From contig NZ_JABKAV010000001.1 in the NCBI RefSeq assembly GCF_013377905.1, positions 1 to 64,000 of the forward strand: a stretch of 64,000 bases of DNA, read 5' to 3'. Source of the stretch: Hymenobacter terrestris (lineage in GTDB: Bacteria > Bacteroidota > Bacteroidia > Cytophagales > Hymenobacteraceae). The notes beneath the pieces were generated by a model. That model worked only from the letters and a program-made list of their open reading frames with translations, did no database searches and was not told the origin of the DNA. The first letter of the stretch is position 1. Each line of letters opens with the position of its first letter. Shown one piece after another: positions 62,003 through 64,000 of the stretch. The position numbers and the translations under genes are program-made.

Positions 62003-64000
62003 ATGTACAAGTATCTGATTGCGTGTTTATTGCTCACGGCCTGCGCCACGGCTTCGGCCCAGAGCGTGGAGTTTAGCAAGGACCAATTCGGCAACGACAA
62101 GGACGGCCTGAAAGCGGCCCAGAAGGACCTGAAGGCCGGCGACGCGTTCTACGAGTCGGATCCACCGCGCTACGAGCAGGCGCTGGTGTTCTACCTGAAA
62201 GCCCAGCAGTTCAACCCCAAAAACGACCAGCTCAACCTGAAAATCGGCGACTGTTACCTGCATTCGGGCTTTAAGCCCCGGGCGCTGGAATACCTGCAGC
62301 GCGCCTATCAGCTCAATCCCGATGTGAGCCCGCGCATCCATTATTTGCTGGGCCGGGGCCTGCATCTGAACGCCAAGTGGAGCGAGGCCATTGCCGAATA
62401 CAAACGGGCCGTTCCGGCCACTGGGGCCAAGAACACGGCCGGGCTGGTGCTCGATATTCAGAAGAAAATAAAAGAGTGCGAAAACGGCCGCCGGCTGGCG
62501 GCCAAGCCCACCCGCGTGTTCATCGACAACGCCGGGCCGGGCGTAAACTCGCCTTACCCCGACTACGGCCCCGTTATCACGGCCGACGAGTCGGTTATCC
62601 TGTTTACCTCGCGCCGCGAGGGCTCGACGGGCGGCAACACCGACCCCGAGCTGGGCGGCTATTTCGAGGATATTTACCAGAGCACCCGCGAGGGCAAGGA
62701 CGGCTGGAGCGCAGCCCGAAACTTAGGCGAGAACATTAATACCGACGGCCACGACGCCACCGTAGGCCTGGCGCCCGATGGCCAGCGCCTGCTGGTGTAC
62801 CTGGAAGACAACGGCGGCGACCTGAACCAGGCCGAGCTGCGCGGTACCGAGTGGCGCAAGCCCCAGAAGCTGGGCTCGCGCATCAACTCTAAACTGCACG
62901 AGTCGTCGGCCTCCTACACGCCCGACGGCCGCAACCTGTTTTTTGTGAGCGACAAGGAAGGCGGCCTAGGCTCACGCGATATTTACCGCATCGAAATAGA
63001 GGGGCGCGGGCCGGCCCAGAACCTGGGTTCGGTCATTAATACATCGTACGGCGAGGAGGGCGTGTTTTTGCATCCCGATGGCAAAACCATGTACTTCAGC
63101 TCGGAGGGCCACGACGCGATGGGCGGCTACGACATCTTTAAATCGGTGCTGGAGAACGGCAAGTGGAGCAAGCCCGAAAACCTGGGCTGGCCCATCAATA
63201 CACCCGACGACGACGTGTTTTTCGTGATTTCGGCCTCGGGCCGCCACGGCTACTACTCCTCATTCCGTGAAGATGGGCTGGGCGGCAAGGACATTTACCG
63301 GATTACGTTTCTGGGGGCCGAAAAGCCACCCCTGCTCAGCCAGGAAGACCAGCTGCTGGCCAGCCGGGTGCAGCCGGTGAAGGAAACACTGCTGGCTCCG
63401 CCGGTGGCCATTGTGGCGGCCCAGGTAACTATTTTGAAAGGCGTAGTAACTGAGGAAGCCAGTCGCCAGCCCTTGGAAGCGACCATTGACGTCATCGACA
63501 ACTCGCTTAACCAGGTAATTGCCTCCTTTCAGTCGAATGAGAAGTCGGGCCGCTACCTCGTGTCGTTGCCTTCGGGCGTGAACTACGGCATTGTGGTGCG
63601 CAAAGATGGCTACCTGTTTCACTCCGAAAACTTCGATTTGCCAGCTGGCGCGGCCTACTCGGAAGTCGTGAAGGACATTGCGCTCAAAAAGCTCGACGTA
63701 GGCGTGAAGGTGGTACTCAACAACATCTTCTTCGACTTTGATAAGGCAACTTTACGCAAGGAAAGTACCGGCGAACTGGAGCGCCTGCACAAGCTGCTGA
63801 CCGAAACGCCTGCCCTGCGCCTCGAAATTTCGGGCCACACCGACAACGTGGGCAACGACGCCTACAACAAAGACCTCTCGCAACGTCGCGCTAAAGCCGT
63901 AGTAGACTATCTCGTGGGCAAGGGCATTGATAAGGGCCGCCTGACCTTTGCCGGTTACGGCGACACCCAGCCCGTAGCCCCCAACACCACCAAAGCCAAC
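62003..64000 (+). CDS. PorE-like TPR/beta-propeller/OmpA lipoprotein (3' end outside window)
   Basis: At least 666 residues; the frame stays open to the window edge. A signal ends in LTAC. TPR units follow (about 30-150), then a PD40-type propeller (about 170-445; phrases YSSEGHDAMGGYDIF-like, FSSEGHDAMGGYDIFKS, LGSRDIYRI, FFVSDKEGG). A carboxypeptidase-regulatory-like domain follows (about 490-560; GVVTEEASRQPLEATIDV), then an OmpA domain (FDFDKATLRKEST, GHTDNVGND). This order matches PorE, the T9SS periplasmic anchoring protein, although other Bacteroidota paralogues share it. ATG 62003. Confidence 0.88.
   Translation, partial: MYKYLIACLLLTACATASAQSVEFSKDQFGNDKDGLKAAQKDLKAGDAFYESDPPRYEQALVFYLKAQQFNPKNDQLNLKIGDCYLHSGFKPRALEYLQRAYQLNPDVSPRIHYLLGRGLHLNAKWSEAIAEYKRAVPATGAKNTAGLVLDIQKKIKECENGRRLAAKPTRVFIDNAGPGVNSPYPDYGPVITADESVILFTSRREGSTGGNTDPELGGYFEDIYQSTREGKDGWSAARNLGENINTDGHDATVGLAPDGQRLLVYLEDNGGDLNQAELRGTEWRKPQKLGSRINSKLHESSASYTPDGRNLFFVSDKEGGLGSRDIYRIEIEGRGPAQNLGSVINTSYGEEGVFLHPDGKTMYFSSEGHDAMGGYDIFKSVLENGKWSKPENLGWPINTPDDDVFFVISASGRHGYYSSFREDGLGGKDIYRITFLGAEKPPLLSQEDQLLASRVQPVKETLLAPPVAIVAAQVTILKGVVTEEASRQPLEATIDVIDNSLNQVIASFQSNEKSGRYLVSLPSGVNYGIVVRKDGYLFHSENFDLPAGAAYSEVVKDIALKKLDVGVKVVLNNIFFDFDKATLRKESTGELERLHKLLTETPALRLEISGHTDNVGNDAYNKDLSQRRAKAVVDYLVGKGIDKGRLTFAGYGDTQPVAPNTTKAN

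Noticed and set aside
1..64000. CRISPR array, insertion sequence, prophage, rRNA operon or origin
   Set aside because: No regularly spaced direct repeats, transposase, integrase, capsid or rRNA-like sequence was found; palindromes are explained as terminators or REP-like repeats.

Overview
The window looks like a GC-rich chromosomal segment from a member of the Bacteroidota, most likely the Hymenobacter group of the Cytophagales. This is inferred from gene content, because no database search was possible. The evidence is gldH next to a PSP1-domain ricT, several type IX secretion (T9SS) C-terminal sorting domains, a PorE-like TPR/propeller/OmpA protein, GWxTD and DUF2723 proteins, a CxEQ alpha-2-macroglobulin, and promoters of the Bacteroidota type (TTG, about 20 bases, TAnnTTTG). 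No insertion sequence, prophage, CRISPR array, rRNA or replication origin was seen. The single RNA gene found is tRNA-Arg(ACG).

Layout. 0-6.9 kb: dsbD, a CNNM/CBS membrane protein, gamma-carbonic anhydrase, a radical SAM enzyme, a small lipoprotein and an endonuclease III-like glycosylase. 7-11.7 kb: three glycine-zipper envelope proteins (two with OmpA domains), accD, and a coiled-coil OmpA lipoprotein. 11.8-19.8 kb: a T9SS-exported protein, a cystathionine gamma-synthase-type enzyme, a VTT membrane protein, tRNA-Arg, a microbial rhodopsin, a ferredoxin reductase with its 2Fe-2S ferredoxin, and two small envelope proteins. 20-30 kb: a 2097-residue alpha-2-macroglobulin, DinB, a secreted unknown, a helix-hairpin-helix protein and a PAP2 phosphatase. 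30-41 kb: a disordered hydrophilic protein, a cold-shock protein, gldH-ricT, an M57-type metallopeptidase, a T9SS subtilase, a propeller-like protein, an LpxH-like phosphatase and a LUD protein. 41-55.5 kb: ftsH, rsfS, birA, a minimal T9SS protein, DUF2723, GWxTD-rlmB, icd, a mannose-1-phosphate guanylyltransferase and an arabinose-5-phosphate isomerase. 55.5-64 kb: recQ, a glycosyltransferase, a GNAT enzyme, a bacilliredoxin, TPR proteins and a PorE-like gene cut by the window edge.

Many genes concern the cell envelope: OmpA and glycine-zipper anchoring, lipid A and sugar-nucleotide steps, T9SS cargo, gliding and PorE-type anchoring. The rest is mostly housekeeping. The most unusual items are: a rhodopsin whose helix C reads Ser-Thr-Thr where pumps usually carry a counterion motif; an inverted-repeat element that appears inserted in frame in the alpha-2-macroglobulin gene; a REP-like family sharing GTCATnCTGAG, one copy of which supplies a start codon; and long, nearly or fully perfect hairpins between convergent genes, including a 39-bp stem that spans all but one base of the gap between two stop codons. 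None of these is a new multi-gene system on this evidence. The rhodopsin and the mobile-like repeats are the best candidates for something undescribed.
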